The notes under the pieces are model-generated. The model did no database searches, was not told the origin of the DNA, and saw only the letters and a list, made by a program, of their open reading frames with translations. A DNA stretch of 6,771 nt from an uncultured Oscillospiraceae bacterium (GTDB taxonomy: Bacteria > Bacillota > Clostridia > Oscillospirales > Acutalibacteraceae): assembly GCA_900555705.1 (NCBI GenBank), contig USLV01000072.1, forward strand, positions 1-6,771. Reading direction: 5' to 3'. Of the stretch, positions 6,134-6,771 are shown piece after piece. Both the position numbers and the translations under genes were made by a program. Numbering within the stretch: the first letter of the stretch is position 1; every line of letters starts with the position of its first letter.

Positions 6134-6493
6134 ATGAAAATTGCCATTGTGGGCAGTCGTGGACTTGACTGCTCTCTCTTGCCGGAGCTTCTGCGTGCGC
6201 TGCCTCCACAAGTCACGGAAATTGTCAGCGGCGGTGCCGTCGGCGTCGACCATCTCGCCCGCACTCTTGCCTGTCAGATCGGAATCCCGCTGCGGGAATT
6301 CCTTCCGGACTATGAGACCTACGGCAAACGTGCCCCACTGCTCCGGAATCGGCAAATCATCGACTATGCCGACGAGGTGCTGGCGTTTTGGGATGGCCGT
6401 TCCCGCGGAACCGGCCACGTCATTGCTGAATGTATCCGCTGCGGAAAGCCTGTCCGCGTGTTTCCCGTCTTCTCCGAACACAACAGACTGTAA
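6134..6493 (+). CDS. DUF2493/SLOG-family small nucleotide-binding protein (YspA cpYpsA-related type)
   Basis: The product is 119 residues; AAGGAG lies 10 bases before the ATG. It is a compact Rossmann-like SLOG domain. GSRG at 7-10 is the N-terminal glycine loop, SGGAVGVD at 32-39 is the second phosphate/nucleotide-binding motif, and RNRQII at 71-76 with ADEVLAFWDG at 79-88 and SRGTGHVI at 90-97 are the DUF2493 signature. Relatives are thought to sense or process nucleotide-derived ligands; no reaction is established for this group. The length is complete for a stand-alone domain. It is divergent from spoIVB and 66 bp upstream of the Cys-rich small gene on the same strand, with no clear terminator between, so the two may share an mRNA. 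Confidence 0.88.
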   Translation: MKIAIVGSRGLDCSLLPELLRALPPQVTEIVSGGAVGVDHLARTLACQIGIPLREFLPDYETYGKRAPLLRNRQIIDYADEVLAFWDGRSRGTGHVIAECIRCGKPVRVFPVFSEHNRL

Positions 6494-6544
6494 TCCAGCC
6501 GGAAGTTCGTCACCACTCCACACTGCCCGTCATATAGTGGTAGC

Positions 6545-6555
6545 AAGGAGGTGAT
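6545..6555 (+). promoter_or_regulatory. Full-length consensus Shine-Dalgarno
   Basis: AAGGAGGTGAT is an uninterrupted 11-base match to the anti-Shine-Dalgarno end of 16S rRNA. It sits 5 and 8 bases (counted from the end of AGGAGG) before two adjacent ATG codons at 6557 and 6560. It is the strongest evidence that the small reading frame behind it is a real, highly translated gene. Confidence 0.8.
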
Positions 6556-6559
6556 AATG

Positions 6560-6745
6560 ATGTGCAATGATCGTTTCCTCTTTTTGATTGTTGTCGTGGC
6601 AGTTTTTTGCCTGATCGAAAAATGCGGCGGCGACTGCTGTGACGAGGGTGCGGATCGGGATCGCGATTGCCACAATGGCTGTAACAACGGCTGCGACCGT
6701 GTCAACCATAGTTGCAGCGCTGCTGCGGTGCGTGCCTCTATGAAC
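6560..6745 (+). CDS. Cys-rich small membrane protein, 3' end missing
   Basis: Starting at ATG 6560 (8 bases from AGGAGG; ATG 6557 is an equal alternative), 62 genomic codons are present before the adapter. The frame's apparent stop at 6764-6766 lies inside adapter sequence, so the true C-terminus is unknown. Residues 6-19 (FLFLIVVVAVFCLI) are a short hydrophobic segment. They are followed by a hydrophilic, Asp- and Cys-rich tail with CGGDCC at 22-27 and C-x3-C-x3-C spacing at 37, 41 and 45. There are nine Cys in 62 residues, which suggests metal binding or disulfide cross-linking, as in some spore coat or envelope microproteins; that is inference. I do not recognise the family. Confidence 0.6.
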
Positions 6746-6771
6746 CTGTCTCTTATACACATCTGACGCTG
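6746..6771 (-). other. Nextera Tn5 adapter sequence (non-genomic right end)
   Basis: Bases 6746-6764 are the reverse complement of the Tn5 mosaic end (CTGTCTCTTATACACATCT), and 6765-6771 (GACGCTG) begin the read-1 overhang. This is the same adapter as at the left end, in the opposite orientation, so it is untrimmed read-through. Genomic sequence ends at 6745. Confidence 0.98.

Noticed and set aside
6512..6540. CCACT/AGTGG inverted repeat between the DUF2493 gene and the Cys-rich gene
   Set aside because: A five-base stem with a large loop and no T-tract is too weak to call a terminator.
6364..6766. Minus- and plus-strand reading frames reaching into the right end, including peptides with MCIRDR, MYKRQ or LSLIHI
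   Set aside because: These residues are translations of the adapter; the minus-strand frames also overlap the DUF2493 gene and the Cys-rich gene antisense and have no homology I recognise.
1..6771. Inverted identical sequences at both ends, resembling terminal inverted repeats of a transposon
   Set aside because: They match the Tn5 mosaic end plus Nextera overhang used in library preparation; no transposase or target duplication is present.

Overview
The window is a short contig from a spore-forming member of the Firmicutes (Bacillota), most likely class Clostridia and probably an Oscillospirales/Ruminococcaceae-type gut bacterium. The reasons are a spoIVB-spo0A pair in the arrangement typical of clostridia, strong Shine-Dalgarno sites, a moderately high GC content, and protein sequences that look like that order. 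The order-level placement is an inference from memory of family sequences, not from a search. The first 37 and last 26 bases are not genomic: both are the Illumina Nextera (Tn5 mosaic-end) read-1 adapter, in inverted orientation. Real sequence therefore runs from about 38 to 6745, and genes touching either edge are cut.

Layout. (1) 38-666, minus strand: a DUF2500 membrane-anchored protein followed 18 bp later by the N-terminal part of a maltose/galactoside-type sugar O-acetyltransferase that runs off the left edge and is easily missed because it has no stop codon. (2) 667-895: a divergent control region with an extended -10 promoter for the DUF2500 gene, a hairpin with a T-tract, and a near-consensus sigma-70/SigA promoter facing right. 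(3) 896-3530, plus strand: three tandem, divergent DegV-family (FakB-like) fatty-acid-binding proteins, closely spaced, each with its own strong ribosome binding site; the first starts at TTG. (4) 3562-3613: a perfect 52-bp palindrome that can act as a bidirectional terminator between the converging degV operon and spo0A. (5) 3633-5868, minus strand: spoIVB (S55 peptidase with a PDZ domain) upstream of spo0A (sporulation master regulator). The gap between them holds a SigA-type promoter, a perfect 0A box and a 16/17-bp direct repeat. (6) 6052-6745, plus strand: a promoter, a small DUF2493/SLOG-fold nucleotide-binding protein, and the start of a cysteine-rich small membrane protein cut off by the right adapter.

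How the genes work together. Spo0A decides entry into sporulation. SpoIVB acts later, secreted from the forespore to trigger pro-SigK processing. The 0A box suggests Spo0A feedback on its own gene. The three DegV proteins probably present different exogenous or recycled fatty acids to a FakA kinase encoded elsewhere; no functional link to sporulation is visible beyond adjacency. Nothing here amounts to a clear new multi-gene system. The points most worth following are the incomplete acidic pocket of the Spo0A receiver, the repeat/0A-box architecture of the spo0A promoter, the differing pocket signatures of the three DegV paralogues, and the cysteine-rich small protein at the right edge.
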